A program made the position numbers and the translations under genes. Below, piece after piece: positions 26,322 to 33,277 of a DNA stretch of 41,785 nucleotides. Below the pieces are notes generated by a model that was given only the letters and a program-made list of their open reading frames with translations, did not search any database and had not been told where the DNA came from. Each line of letters opens with the position of its first letter. Position 1 is the stretch's first letter. The DNA is from an uncultured Verrucomicrobia subdivision 3 bacterium. GTDB lineage: Bacteria; Verrucomicrobiota; Verrucomicrobiia; Limisphaerales; UBA11358. Location: NCBI GenBank assembly GCA_903922735.1, contig CAIXUZ010000039.1, positions 1-41,785 of the forward strand, in the 5' to 3' direction.

Positions 26322-27590
26322 ATGAACGTCACCGTCCTCGGCCTCTGGCATCTCGGCAGCGTCACAGCAGCGTGTTGCGCGAAACATTTTTCCGTCGTCG
26401 GCCTGGATTTCGATGCGGCCAATATCGCCAAGCTGAACCAAGGCCAAGCCCCCCTGCTTGAACCAGGCTTAAATGACCTTATCGCGGCCGGACTCGCCGC
26501 CAAAAAGCTCTCGTTTACCACGGACCCGAAGGTGGCCTGCGCCAATGCTGATATTCTCTGGCTCACTTACGACACGCCGGTAAACGACAACGATGAGTCC
26601 GATGTGGAATTCGTGCTGGGCCAGCTGCGCCTAGCCCTGCCGTTTCTACCGAAGGGGGCGCTCGTTCTGATTTCCGCCCAACTCCCTGTCGGCACCTGCG
26701 CGCAGCTGGAAAAGGAATTCCCGCAATTTCACTTTGCCTGCTCGCCCGAAAACCTGCGTCTGGGCAAGGCGATTGAAGCCTTCGAGAAAGCCGAACGCGC
26801 CATTGTCGGCATCCGCACCGACGCGAAGAAAGCACTGCTGGAAGAGCTCTTCCAACCGTTCGCCGCGCAGACCATTTTCATGCGCACCGAGTCGGCGGAG
26901 ATGGTCAAGCACGCCCTGAACTCGTTTCTCGCGTTGTCCATCACCTTCATCAACGAAGTCGCCCGCCTCTGCGAACACACCGGCGCGGACGCGAAGGAGG
27001 TTTCCATCGGCCTCAAGAGCGAGGCGCGCATCGGTCCGAAGGCGTATCTCGGCCCCGGCGGCCCGTTCGCCGGGGGGACATTGGCGCGCGATGTGGTCAC
27101 GCTTGCCAAACTCGCCGAGGCCAATGGTGAAAAAATTTCCGTCATCCCCGCCATCAAGCAAAGCAACGATTTGCATCGTGGCTGGGCTTTCCGCCGTCTG
27201 CAATCGCGGCTGGGCGATTTGCGCGGCAAAAAGATTTCTTTGCTCGGCCTCACTTACACGACGAACACGGACACGCTGCGCCGCAGCTCAGCCGTGGAAT
27301 TATGCCGGCAACTGCTCGCCGGCGGCGCAAAGGTTTCGGCCTTTGATCCAGCGGTGAAAACGCTGCCCGCCGAACTGGATTCGGTTTCGCTGACCGCCGA
27401 TATTACCAGTGCATTGGCCGGCGCAGAAGCCGTCGCCATCTGCACCGAATGGCCCCAATTCCGACAGGCCGAATGGGCAAAAATCGTTCCACAGATGCGC
27501 TCGCCGGTTTTTGTGGACGCCAACCGTTTTCTTGAAAAGGAATTGAAAACCATTGCCGGGGTGGAGCATCTTTCCGTCGGACGTGCATGA
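26322..27590 (+). CDS. UDP-glucose/GDP-mannose dehydrogenase family protein lacking the catalytic Cys
   Basis: The 422-residue protein has the NAD site VLGLWHLGSV at 5-14, the middle and C-terminal domains of the family, and normal length. Active-site Lys196 and Asn200 (EMVKHALNSF), Glu143 (CSPENLRLG) and Asp257 are kept. The catalytic loop, in canonical enzymes GGSCFxKD, reads GPGGPFAGGTLARD at 244-257, with Thr253 where the thiohemiacetal-forming Cys should be. A four-electron oxidation to a uronic acid therefore seems unlikely. A two-electron oxidation of a secondary alcohol is a better guess. It would correspond to the dehydrogenase-like LmbL of the lincomycin octose pathway; that link is inference. 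Confidence 0.85.
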   Translation: MNVTVLGLWHLGSVTAACCAKHFSVVGLDFDAANIAKLNQGQAPLLEPGLNDLIAAGLAAKKLSFTTDPKVACANADILWLTYDTPVNDNDESDVEFVLGQLRLALPFLPKGALVLISAQLPVGTCAQLEKEFPQFHFACSPENLRLGKAIEAFEKAERAIVGIRTDAKKALLEELFQPFAAQTIFMRTESAEMVKHALNSFLALSITFINEVARLCEHTGADAKEVSIGLKSEARIGPKAYLGPGGPFAGGTLARDVVTLAKLAEANGEKISVIPAIKQSNDLHRGWAFRRLQSRLGDLRGKKISLLGLTYTTNTDTLRRSSAVELCRQLLAGGAKVSAFDPAVKTLPAELDSVSLTADITSALAGAEAVAICTEWPQFRQAEWAKIVPQMRSPVFVDANRFLEKELKTIAGVEHLSVGRA

Positions 27591-27603
27591 AACCCATCTC
27601 ACA

Positions 27604-27673
27604 GGAACGCCGGCTTCCGGTCCGGCTCGAAGCGCGCATCAGCCAGTGTGCCGGGTCGGAGACCGGCGTTCCC
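27604..27673. repeat. Palindromic repeat between dehydrogenase and SDR genes
   Basis: GGAACGCCGG...CCGG at 27604-27625 is an imperfect inverted copy of CCGGGTCGGAGACCGGCGTTCC at 27651-27672, with a 25-base loop. It fills most of the 91-bp gap between two operon genes and could stabilise or attenuate the transcript. It looks like a dispersed palindromic family. Confidence 0.7.
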
Positions 27674-27681
27674 CTCGTCGC

Positions 27682-28542
27682 ATGAAACTCAAAAATCTCC
27701 ACGCGCTCATTACCGGCGGCAGCCAGGGACTCGGCAAAGCCATTGCCGAATGTTTTCTGCGCGAAGGCGCGAACATCGTGCTCTGCGCGCGCAATGAGAA
27801 AGATTTGTCCGCCACGCGGGATGAACTGGCCAAGAAATTTCCCGGCCAGAAGGTGGCTGCCAAAATCTGTGATGTCGCCAATGAATCACAGGTCAACGAG
27901 TTGGTCGCGTTCGCCTTGCGCGAGCTGAGAACGCTCGATGCGCTCGTGTTGAACGCCGGTATTTACGGACCGATGGGGCCGACGGAATCCGTCCCGCTGG
28001 ATGAGTGGCGGCGGGCGATCGACATCAACCTGTTTGGCGTTTTGCTGCCGTGCCGCGCGGTGATACCGCATTTTAAGAAAGCCGGGCGCGGCAAAATTGT
28101 GGTCCTCAGTGGTGGTGGCGCGACCAATCCGCTGCCCAACATCAGTGCCTATGCGGCATCGAAGGCCGCCGTGGTCCGTTTGATGGAAACTTTGGCGGAA
28201 GAATTGAAGGCGTTTCAGGTGGATGTGAACGCCATCGCGCCCGGTGCGTTAGCGACGCGGCTTGTGGATGAGGTTCTCGCCGCCGGGCCGGATAAAGTTG
28301 GCGCCGCCTTTTTTGAGAAAAACAAAGGTTGGAAAGAAAAGGGGGCGGTGCCGCTGGAACTCGGCGCAAACCTCGCCGTCTATCTTGCCAGCGCGGAAAG
28401 CAACGGCATCACCGGCAAGCTCATTAGCGCGCAATGGGATCCCTGGAAAGATCTGCAAACCCATCGCGACGAACTGGCAAAGTCGGACATCTATTGCCTT
28501 CGTCGCATCGTTCCCGAAGACCGGGGCAAAAAATGGAATTGA
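27682..28542 (+). CDS. Short-chain dehydrogenase/reductase (classical SDR)
   Basis: The start is the ATG at 27682 (MKLKNLHALITGGSQGLGKA); the frame open to 27553 is just the palindrome. The 286-residue protein has GGSQGLG at 12-18, an Arg after strand beta2 that favours NADP (ARNEK), CDV, NAG (91-93), catalytic Ser143 in VLSGGG and Tyr157-Lys161 in AYAASK. The C-terminal region (GKLISAQWDPWKDLQ, then DIYCLRRIVPED) is an unusual extension, seen in SDRs of sugar clusters. It probably oxidises or reduces a ketone or hydroxyl of a nucleotide sugar. It ends one base before the Gfo/Idh start. Confidence 0.88.
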   Translation: MKLKNLHALITGGSQGLGKAIAECFLREGANIVLCARNEKDLSATRDELAKKFPGQKVAAKICDVANESQVNELVAFALRELRTLDALVLNAGIYGPMGPTESVPLDEWRRAIDINLFGVLLPCRAVIPHFKKAGRGKIVVLSGGGATNPLPNISAYAASKAAVVRLMETLAEELKAFQVDVNAIAPGALATRLVDEVLAAGPDKVGAAFFEKNKGWKEKGAVPLELGANLAVYLASAESNGITGKLISAQWDPWKDLQTHRDELAKSDIYCLRRIVPEDRGKKWN

Positions 28543-28543
28543 T

Positions 28544-29545
28544 ATGAATTTACGTGTCGCCCTCATTGGTTGCGGCCTCATTGGCCAGAAGCGGTTGAAC
28601 CTGCTGCCGCCCGGCAGCGTCACGGTTGCGTGTGACACGCAGATTGAACGCGCAAAAAAAATTGCGGTGCAAAGTCCCGGTTGCATTGCCACTGATTCGT
28701 TCGAGCAGGCGGTCATTTCGCCAAATGTGGACGTGGTGATGATCGCCACAATCAATTCCGCGCTCGCGCCGATTGCGCTGGCGGCGGTGAAGCACGGCAA
28801 GCATGTCCTGGTTGAAAAGCCCGCGGGCATCAGCGTGACGGAGCTGGAAGCCATTGAAGCCGCCGCGAAGAAGACCGGTGCGCTGGTTCGCGTCGGCTAC
28901 AATCATCGCTATCATCCGGCGGGTTTGAAGGCGATGGAGCTTTTCCGCAGCGGTGCGCTGGGGCCGATAATGTTTGTGCGGGGGCGTTACGGCCAGGGTG
29001 GCCGCATCGGCTACGAGAAGGAATGGCGCGCCGACCCGAAGCTTTCCGGCGGTGGCGAATTGATTGATCAAGGTGTTCACTTGATTGATCTCGCGGGGAT
29101 TTTTCTCGGCGAGTTCACCACGGTGGAAGGCCACGCGACGACGTATTTCTGGAAGATGCCGGTGGATGACAACGCCTTCCTTTCGCTGCGGAACGCCGCT
29201 GGCAACACCGCATGGCTGCATGTCAGTTGCAGCGAATGGAAAAATCTCTTCAGCCTCGAAATCTACGGTCGCGATGCGAAGCTGCACTGGGAAGGCCTCG
29301 GCGGCAGTTATGGCATCGAGCGGTTGACCTATTACAAAATGCTGCCGCAGATGGGTCCGCCGGAGACCACGATTTATGAGTTTCCGCGCGGCGACGAATC
29401 GTGGAAAATCGAGATGGCGGAATTTTTTGAAGACATCCGCTTGAAGCGCTGTCCGGTGCCGGGTTTGCGCGAGGCCAAGGCCGCATTGAGCGTCGTGGAG
29501 CAGGTTTATCAAAGCGGAAAGCGGAAAGCGGAAAGCGGAAATTAA
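28544..29545 (+). CDS. Gfo/Idh/MocA family oxidoreductase
   Basis: The ATG at 28544 lies one base after the SDR stop, so translation is probably coupled. The 333-residue protein has the NAD(P)-binding GCGLIG (9-14), VDVVMIAT, the signature EKPAG at 91-95 with catalytic Lys, RVGYNHRYHP, and GGGELIDQGVHLIDL with the family's Asp and His. It acts on a sugar or nucleotide sugar. The last eleven residues (QSGKRKAESGN) are encoded by the AAAGCGG heptad repeat at 29511-29541, so the original C-terminus was probably replaced by the repeat. By family it could match LmbZ of the lincomycin pathway (inference). Confidence 0.88.
   Translation: MNLRVALIGCGLIGQKRLNLLPPGSVTVACDTQIERAKKIAVQSPGCIATDSFEQAVISPNVDVVMIATINSALAPIALAAVKHGKHVLVEKPAGISVTELEAIEAAAKKTGALVRVGYNHRYHPAGLKAMELFRSGALGPIMFVRGRYGQGGRIGYEKEWRADPKLSGGGELIDQGVHLIDLAGIFLGEFTTVEGHATTYFWKMPVDDNAFLSLRNAAGNTAWLHVSCSEWKNLFSLEIYGRDAKLHWEGLGGSYGIERLTYYKMLPQMGPPETTIYEFPRGDESWKIEMAEFFEDIRLKRCPVPGLREAKAALSVVEQVYQSGKRKAESGN
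29511..29541 (+). repeat. Left arm of a perfect 31-bp inverted repeat (AAAGCGG x4 + AAA)
   Basis: Four perfect AAAGCGG units followed by AAA overlap the last codons of the Gfo/Idh gene. The reverse complement occurs at 29945-29975. The arms frame a 403-bp segment holding only the four-helix-bundle gene. Confidence 0.9.
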
Positions 29546-29565
29546 AACGCCCGGCCACACCACGC

Positions 29566-29916
29566 ATGAAAACGGAATTGGAAGAGCGGACGAAAAGGTT
29601 TGCCGTGCAGGTAGTGAAGTCGGTTGCAGCGTTTCCCAAAACCGCGGAAGGTCAGATCATTGGCCGGCAATTGTTGCGGGCTGGAACTTCCATCGGGGCG
29701 AACTACCGCGAAGCCAACCGAGCTGAATCCAAGAACGATTTTGTACACAAGATCGGCCTGGCTGAAAAAGAAGCGGCGGAAACGATTTATTGGTTGGAGA
29801 TTTGCCGCGACACAAACCTGGGTTCCGAAAAACAGGTGACTTTGTTGCTGAACGAAGCTGGCCAGTTACTGGCGATTTTGATTACTATCGGCAGAAAGGC
29901 AAAGCCCAAATTATGA
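29566..29916 (+). CDS. Four helix bundle protein (23S rRNA IVS / S23-type family)
   Basis: The 116-residue protein has the family pattern RTKRFAVQVVKSVAAFPKT (helix 1), IIGRQLLRAGTSIGANYREA (helix 2, with the typical RAxxSIxANxxEA motif), FVHKIGLAEKEAAETIYWLEI (helix 3) and a C-terminal helix. Members are encoded in intervening sequences of 23S rRNA genes, beside diversity-generating retroelements (Avd) and alone. The function is unknown. It is flanked by 31-bp inverted heptad repeats (29511-29541, 29945-29975), interrupting a run of sugar genes to which it is not obviously related. This looks like a small inserted cassette. Confidence 0.88.
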   Translation: MKTELEERTKRFAVQVVKSVAAFPKTAEGQIIGRQLLRAGTSIGANYREANRAESKNDFVHKIGLAEKEAAETIYWLEICRDTNLGSEKQVTLLLNEAGQLLAILITIGRKAKPKL

Positions 29917-29944
29917 AATACTTAATCAACCCGCGTGAGGAGAG

Positions 29945-29975
29945 TTTCCGCTTTCCGCTTTCCGCTTTCCGCTTT
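29945..29975 (-). repeat. Right arm of the 31-bp inverted repeat (TTTCCGC x4 + TTT)
   Basis: Perfect inverted match to 29511-29541. The arm ends five bases before the ATG of the GHMP kinase gene (29981), leaving no room for a Shine-Dalgarno. Confidence 0.9.
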
Positions 29976-29980
29976 TGCTT

Positions 29981-30961
29981 ATGATTATTGCCCGTTCACC
30001 CTTGCGTATTTCTCTAGGCGGCGGCGGCACGGATTTGCCGTCGTATTACGAAAAATTCGGCGGCTTCCTCATCGCCGGCGCCATTGACCGATATGTTTAT
30101 ATCACGCTCCATGAGACCTTCGTGCCCGACCTGATCGTGAAGTATTCCGAGTTGGAGCGCGTGCCGGCAGCCGCACAACTGAAGCATCCGATCATCCGCG
30201 AAGCGTTCGCGGCACTGGGCATGGATGGGCATTCGCTGGAGCTGACTTCGATGGCGGATATTCCATCCGGCACCGGCTTGGGTTCGTCGGGCAGTTTCAC
30301 GACGGCGTTGCTCAAAGCGCTGCACGCGCATAAACGGAATCTGGTCCATCCCGCCGAGCTTGCCGAGCAGGCGTGCGATATCGAGCTGAACCGGCTGAAA
30401 GAACCCATCGGCAAGCAGGATCAATACATTGCGGCCTATGGCGGGTTGACCTGCTTCAAGTTTTTGCCCGGCGGCAAAGTCGAGGCTTGGCCGCTGAAAG
30501 TTTCTGACGAAACGCGCGACAACCTCGAAGATAATCTGCTGCTCTTCTTCACCGGCTATTCGCGCAGCGCCTCGGCGATTTTGAAGGAGCAGGATGTGAA
30601 GTCAAAGTCCGACGACAAGTCCATGATTGAAAACCTGCATTTTGTTAAAGACCTCGGCCTGCAAAGCCAGGCGGCGCTGGAATCGGGCAATCTGCACGAA
30701 TTTGCGCGGTTGATGGACGTGCACTGGCAGCGCAAGAAACAGCGCAGCGGCGGCATGAGCAATCCCAAGATCAACGAGTGGTATGACCTCGCGATGGCCA
30801 GCGGCGCACTTGGCGGCAAGCTCATCGGCGCGGGCGGCGGCGGCTTCCTGATGTTTTACGCGGAGGACAAAGCCAAGCTGCGCCACGCCATGCGCATGGC
30901 AGGCTTGAAGGAAGTCCGTTTCCGGTTTGATTTCGAAGGCACTAAGCTGGTGATCTCGTGA
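29981..30961 (+). CDS. GHMP-family sugar kinase (heptose 7-phosphate kinase HddA-like)
   Basis: The start is taken as the ATG at 29981 (MIIARSPLRISLGGGGTDLP); a TTG two codons earlier is less likely. The 326-residue product has the N-terminal GGGGTDLPSYY substrate motif, the ATP phosphate loop DIPSGTGLGSSGSFTTALL at about 98-116 and the C-terminal KLIGAGGGGFLMFY loop, the three GHMP motifs. Closest known roles are D-glycero-alpha-D-manno-heptose 7-phosphate 1-kinase (HddA) and LmbP of lincomycin biosynthesis, which phosphorylates the anomeric carbon of an octose 8-phosphate. Which sugar is used here cannot be decided. It overlaps the nucleotidyltransferase gene by four bases. Confidence 0.87.
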   Translation: MIIARSPLRISLGGGGTDLPSYYEKFGGFLIAGAIDRYVYITLHETFVPDLIVKYSELERVPAAAQLKHPIIREAFAALGMDGHSLELTSMADIPSGTGLGSSGSFTTALLKALHAHKRNLVHPAELAEQACDIELNRLKEPIGKQDQYIAAYGGLTCFKFLPGGKVEAWPLKVSDETRDNLEDNLLLFFTGYSRSASAILKEQDVKSKSDDKSMIENLHFVKDLGLQSQAALESGNLHEFARLMDVHWQRKKQRSGGMSNPKINEWYDLAMASGALGGKLIGAGGGGFLMFYAEDKAKLRHAMRMAGLKEVRFRFDFEGTKLVIS

Positions 30962-31668
30962 GCGTCGCGCTGGAAAAAATTCCCGTCGCCATCCTCGCGG
31001 GCGGACTCGCCACGCGGCTGCGGCCCATCACGGAAAAGATTCCCAAGTCGCTCGTGCCGGTTGCCGGCCGGCCCATCCTCGCGCACCAACTGGAAATGCT
31101 CCACGCGCAGGGCATTCGCCGCGCCGTGCTCTGCATCGGTTTTCTCGGCGAGATGATCCAGCACGAATTCGGCAGCGAGGCTTGCGGCATTCAGATGGAA
31201 TATTCCTTCGACGGCGAAAAACTGCTTGGCACCGGCGGGGCGATCAAACGTGCGCTGCCCAAGCTGGGCGAAGAGTTTTTCATCCTCTACGGCGATTCGT
31301 ACCTGCCGATTCCCTACGCGCCGGTCGCGGAATTTTTTCATCTCAGCGGCAAGCCCGGGTTGATGACGGTTTACCGCAATGAAGGCAAATATGACACGAG
31401 CAACGTCGTATTCCGCGACGGTGAAATCGTGGTCTATGACAAGAAGGTGAAGTTGCCGGAGATGCGGCACATTGATTACGGCTTGAGCCTGTTCAAGTCC
31501 TCTGTGTTCGCGGCGTATCCGGCGGGTGAAAAGTTTGATCTCGCCGAGGTCATGGGCAAGCTCGTTCGCGAAAAGCAACTGGCCGGCTATGAAGTCCCGG
31601 AAAGATTTTACGAGATGGGCTCGCCGGCGGGATTGGCGGAATTGGAGCGGCTGTTGACACAAAAATAG
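30958..31668 (+). CDS. Sugar-1-phosphate nucleotidyltransferase (HddC / LmbO-like)
   Basis: The GTG start at 30958 overlaps the TGA of the kinase gene (GTGA), so expression is coupled. The 236-residue protein has the pyrophosphorylase signature ILAGGLATRLRPITEKIPKS at 12-31 with the conserved PK, the substrate motif EKLLGTGGAI at 87-96, and the metal-binding Asp in LYGDSYL at 110-116. This small single-domain type includes HddC (GDP-heptose), LmbO (GDP-octose) and glucose-1-phosphate thymidylyltransferase-like enzymes. Pairing with the GHMP kinase and HAD phosphatase suggests that it activates a heptose- or octose-1-phosphate, probably with GTP. Confidence 0.86.
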   Translation: MSVALEKIPVAILAGGLATRLRPITEKIPKSLVPVAGRPILAHQLEMLHAQGIRRAVLCIGFLGEMIQHEFGSEACGIQMEYSFDGEKLLGTGGAIKRALPKLGEEFFILYGDSYLPIPYAPVAEFFHLSGKPGLMTVYRNEGKYDTSNVVFRDGEIVVYDKKVKLPEMRHIDYGLSLFKSSVFAAYPAGEKFDLAEVMGKLVREKQLAGYEVPERFYEMGSPAGLAELERLLTQK

Positions 31669-32105
31669 CTAAAATCGTCTGAATCCCTTCTTGCTGCCGG
31701 AAAGTCTTAAAAGTGTCTCACATTGAGACGATTCATGGCAAAATTACCCTGCTGGTCATGTGATACCTCGCGATGTATTGCAATCTTTTCAAAAAAGATG
31801 ACAAGGATTCGGAAAAAGATAACAAGCTTTCGGCATGAGCTGACAAGCTTTCGGCGCAGGCCTGTCATCTTTTTCGGTTGGCTGACAATCTTTTTCCTTT
31901 GCCTTATCAGCTTTTGGCGTTGGCTGACAGTCTTGCGGAGTGCGCTGGCAGTCTTTTCCCGGCGGATGACTGTCTTTCGTGGTGGGACAACACGCGGGCG
32001 CGGTGGGCGTGCGTGCTTGGGCCGCCGGCGGGCACACTTTGGGAAGGCGCCAGCACGCTTTGTTTGCTTCCCTTCGCCATTTGAAATTCGTAATTTGAAA
32101 TTTGC
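31669..32105. other. Intergenic region with the 21-bp tandem array
   Basis: The 437-base gap in the middle of the sugar operon contains the ten-unit 21-bp array (31770-31979). The last 30 bases before the isomerase gene repeat TTTGAAATTCGTAATTTGAAATTTGC, another simple repeat right at the start codon. Frames of 128 residues (+) and 82 and 419 residues (-) run through the array because 21 is a multiple of three; I do not believe that they are genes. Confidence 0.65.
31770..31979. repeat. Ten-unit degenerate 21-bp tandem array
   Basis: Unit starts fall exactly every 21 bases: 31770, 31791, 31812, 31833, 31854, 31875, 31896, 31917, 31938 and 31959. A rough consensus is GCGTTGGCTGACAAGCTTTC. The best conserved part is TGACA(A/G)(T/G)CTTT. 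A possible eleventh, weaker unit lies at 31749-31769. The exact spacing without a single indel, despite much base divergence, equals two DNA turns, which would put every unit on one face of the helix. Confidence 0.85.
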
Positions 32106-32702
32106 ATGAGCTTTACCCAGCAATTTCTCGCCGAAGTCCAGCAGGTCACGGCGCAACTGAACGAAGCCGCCATTGAAAAAGCGGCGGACGAACTCGCCGC
32201 CATCCGCAGTCGCGGCGGGCGTCTCTTCATCCTCGGCGTCGGCGGCAGCGCGGGCAATGCCGGCCATGCGGTGAATGATTTCCGCAAGATTTGCGGTTTC
32301 GAGGCCTATGCGCCGACGGACAATGTTTCCGAACTCACCGCCCGCACGAACGACGAAGGTTGGGCGACAGTTTTCTCCGAATGGCTGAAAGGCAGCCGCA
32401 TCAATGCGAAGGACGGCCTGCTGATTTTCTCCGTCGGCGGCGGGAATTTGGAAAAGAATGTCAGCCCGAACCTGGTCAGCGCGATTCAAGTTGCCAAATC
32501 GGTTGGCGCTTCGGTGGTTGGAATCGTGGGTCGTGACGGTGGCTATACAGCGCAGCAGGCGACCGCGTGCGTCATCGTGCCGACGGTGAATCCCACGCAC
32601 GTCACACCGCACAGCGAGGCGTTTCAGGGCGTCATCTGGCATCTTTTCGTCTCGCATCCCAAGCTCAAAGTCGCGCAGACGAAGTGGGAAAGCACGAAGT
32701 GA
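32106..32702 (+). CDS. SIS-domain sugar phosphate isomerase (GmhA / LmbN-like)
   Basis: The 198-residue product has the SIS phosphosugar motif FILGVGGSAGNAGHAVNDF (42-60), a second Ser-rich loop LIFSVGGGNLEKNVSPN and a C-terminal PHSEAFQGVIWHLFV helix. Family members GmhA and LmbN change sedoheptulose- or octulose-phosphates into aldose phosphates. In this protein the residue matching GmhA's catalytic Glu (HxxAEL/F context) seems to be Asp59 or Asn58, so it is not a standard GmhA. It stands between the 21-bp array and the HAD phosphatase gene. No Shine-Dalgarno is visible. Confidence 0.83.
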   Translation: MSFTQQFLAEVQQVTAQLNEAAIEKAADELAAIRSRGGRLFILGVGGSAGNAGHAVNDFRKICGFEAYAPTDNVSELTARTNDEGWATVFSEWLKGSRINAKDGLLIFSVGGGNLEKNVSPNLVSAIQVAKSVGASVVGIVGRDGGYTAQQATACVIVPTVNPTHVTPHSEAFQGVIWHLFVSHPKLKVAQTKWESTK

Positions 32703-32733
32703 GTCCTTGCGGACGGCCACCATTGAACGCCGA

Positions 32734-33273
32734 ATGAAACGTGCCGTATTTCTCGATCGCGATGGCGTCATCAATCGTGCGTTGGAGCGCGACGGCAAGC
32801 CGTATCCGCCCACGACGCTGACTGAGTTTGAAATTCTGCCAGAAGTCCCCGCCGCCCTGGCCAAGCTGAAAGTCGCCGGTTTTCTGCTCATTGTGACGAC
32901 CAACCAGCCGGATGTCGGGCGCGGCACGTTGACAAAGGAAGTCGTTGAAAACATCCACGCGCACATGACGGCGCAACTGCCGATTGACCGCGTGGAAGTT
33001 TGTTTTCATCCCGGCAAAGGCCGGTCGGATTGCGATTGTCGAAAGCCCAAACCGGGAATGTTATTCCACGCGGCGCGCGAGTTGAACATCGATCTGGCGC
33101 AAAGCTGGATGGTCGGCGACCGCTGGCGCGACGTGGATTGCGGTCATGCCGCCGGTTGCCGAACGGTATTCATTGACCGGGGTTACGTTGAAGAATTGAA
33201 GCAGAAACCCGATTTTTCCGCTCGCCATCTGGGCGAGGCTGCTGACATCATTCTAACTCAAAACAATAAATAA
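32734..33273 (+). CDS. HAD-IIIA sugar bisphosphate phosphatase (GmhB / LmbK-like)
   Basis: The start is the ATG at 32734 (MKRAVFLDRDGVIN); the TTG at 32707 gives nine non-conserved extra residues. The 179-residue protein has the HAD nucleophile motif FLDRDGVIN with Asp8 and Asp10, motif II Thr in IVTTNQP, the GmhB-type zinc loop Cys90-x-His92...Cys100-x-Cys102 (CFHPGKGRSDCDCRKPKPGM), and motif IV GDRWRDVDCG. GmhB removes the 7-phosphate of heptose 1,7-bisphosphate; LmbK does the same at C8 of the octose. It fits the step between kinase and nucleotidyltransferase of the operon. Confidence 0.9.
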   Translation: MKRAVFLDRDGVINRALERDGKPYPPTTLTEFEILPEVPAALAKLKVAGFLLIVTTNQPDVGRGTLTKEVVENIHAHMTAQLPIDRVEVCFHPGKGRSDCDCRKPKPGMLFHAARELNIDLAQSWMVGDRWRDVDCGHAAGCRTVFIDRGYVEELKQKPDFSARHLGEAADIILTQNNK

Positions 33274-33277
33274 ATTT

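Noticed and set aside
26322..27590. Loss of the catalytic Lys in the dehydrogenase
   Set aside because: At first NSFLALSITF seemed to lack it, but the family Lys lies four residues before the Asn (EMVKHALN), and it is present; only the Cys is missing.
31770..31979. CRISPR-like array
   Set aside because: The units are adjacent without spacers and are degenerate.
31723..32109. 128-residue + strand frame through the 21-bp array
   Set aside because: Only repeat translation (about seven residues per unit), no ribosome site, and no known family.
31707..32966. 419-residue minus-strand frame across the 21-bp array and opposite the isomerase gene
   Set aside because: Its N-terminal two thirds are the antisense of two real genes, and the rest is the 21-bp repeat, which is open in all frames because 21 is a multiple of three.
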